A DNA stretch of 64,000 nucleotides, taken from positions 4,157,001-4,221,000 of the forward strand of contig NZ_CP108041.1 of assembly GCF_036173065.1 (NCBI RefSeq). Direction: 5' to 3'. Origin of the DNA: Rhodococcus sp. NBC_00297. GTDB taxonomy: Bacteria; Actinomycetota; Actinomycetes; Mycobacteriales; Mycobacteriaceae. Both the position numbers and the translations under genes were made by a program. The notes beneath the pieces were generated by a model. That model worked only from the letters and a program-made list of their open reading frames with translations. It ran no database searches and had not been told where the DNA came from. This document shows, piece after piece, positions 63,983-64,000 of the stretch. Position 1 is the stretch's first letter. Every line of letters begins with the position of its first letter.

Positions 63983-64000
63983 GTGCAGTCCTCGTGTCCT
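63983..64000 (+). CDS. Possible start of the next plus-strand gene (truncated)
   Basis: GTG at 63983 lies seven bases after TATTCT (63970-63975), a good -10 placement for a leaderless start. Only six codons are present (VQSSCP). In M. tuberculosis Rv3415c and sigD lie here in this orientation, from memory. Too short for any function. Confidence 0.22.

Larger units (their letters stand above)
63685..64000. other. whiB upstream region
   Basis: A 316-bp AT-richer stretch with no solid gene. It holds the whiB promoter candidate, a strong palindrome (63921-63938), TTAATTAA near 63820, and several TGTC/GACA half-sites between 63875 and 63940. A new plus-strand gene may begin near its end. Confidence 0.6.

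Overview
The window looks like a chromosomal segment of a high-GC mycolate actinobacterium, most likely Rhodococcus or a close relative (Nocardiaceae). This is inferred from very GC-rich codon use with many GTG starts and 4-bp GTGA/ATGA gene overlaps, a fused ~1264-residue Kgd-type 2-oxoglutarate decarboxylase/dehydrogenase, a WhiB regulator, a His-tailed GroEL1, and an ESX-4-type secretion locus beside rpoA-rplQ-truA. From about 25 kb onward the gene order matches, in inverted orientation, the Mycobacterium tuberculosis infA...glmS...alr...groEL1-whiB3 segment as I remember it. No plasmid, phage, IS, CRISPR, tRNA or rRNA signal was seen.

Layout. 1-3.4 kb: end of a phosphoesterase gene, a SUFU-domain protein, a PHP phosphoesterase, a small membrane protein and malic enzyme. 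3.4-7.8 kb: an OpuC-like osmolyte ABC importer operon (minus) with a divergent, diverged second binding lipoprotein. 7.8-11.8 kb: esterase, SDR and Baeyer-Villiger monooxygenase (minus) opposite a TetR regulator with a palindromic operator, a plausible alcohol-ketone-ester degradation cassette. 11.9-13.0 kb: a FabH-like KAS III. 13.0-23.8 kb: a minus-strand run with an AAA ATPase, kgd, a single-chain ABC exporter whose two nucleotide sites are asymmetric, an ABC-2 permease, an ABC ATPase lacking the Walker A lysine, and an unknown protein. 23.9-25.1 kb: AraC regulator and VOC protein. 25.3-30.6 kb: infA-rpmJ-rpsM-rpsK-rpsD-rpoA-rplQ-truA with several strong RNA hairpins, then an FMN reductase.

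30.5-42.9 kb: a type VII secretion (ESX-4-like) locus with eccE, eccB, mycP, eccD, eccC, a T7SS-associated protein and an esxU/esxT pair, partly divergent. 43-46 kb: TraR/DksA-type zinc protein, rplM-rpsI, glmM. 46-49.4 kb: F420-type LLM oxidoreductase (minus), then a three-gene overlapping operon of helical, WxG-containing, Ala/Pro-rich proteins, probably an ESX satellite. 49.4-59 kb: hydrolase (minus), glmS, cupredoxin lipoprotein (minus), nnr, alr, alpha/beta hydrolase, tsaE-tsaB-rimI-tsaD. 59-61.1 kb: an unusual membrane-anchored Hsp70-like protein (minus) and an internally deleted LLM oxidoreductase remnant. 61.1-63.7 kb: groES-groEL1 behind two abutting CIRCE operators, then a convergent whiB3-like gene. 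The window ends in its regulatory region, possibly at the start of another gene.

Functional links: cell-wall precursor supply (glmM, glmS, alr), tRNA t6A synthesis (tsaB/D/E with rimI), translation and transcription core, and envelope secretion (ESX-4). The least expected items are the catalytically altered ABC ATPase, the degenerate Hsp70-like membrane protein, the LLM remnant under the groES operator, and the ESX satellite operon separated from the core by ribosomal and glm genes. All calls come from reading the sequence and recalled family knowledge; no database search was run.
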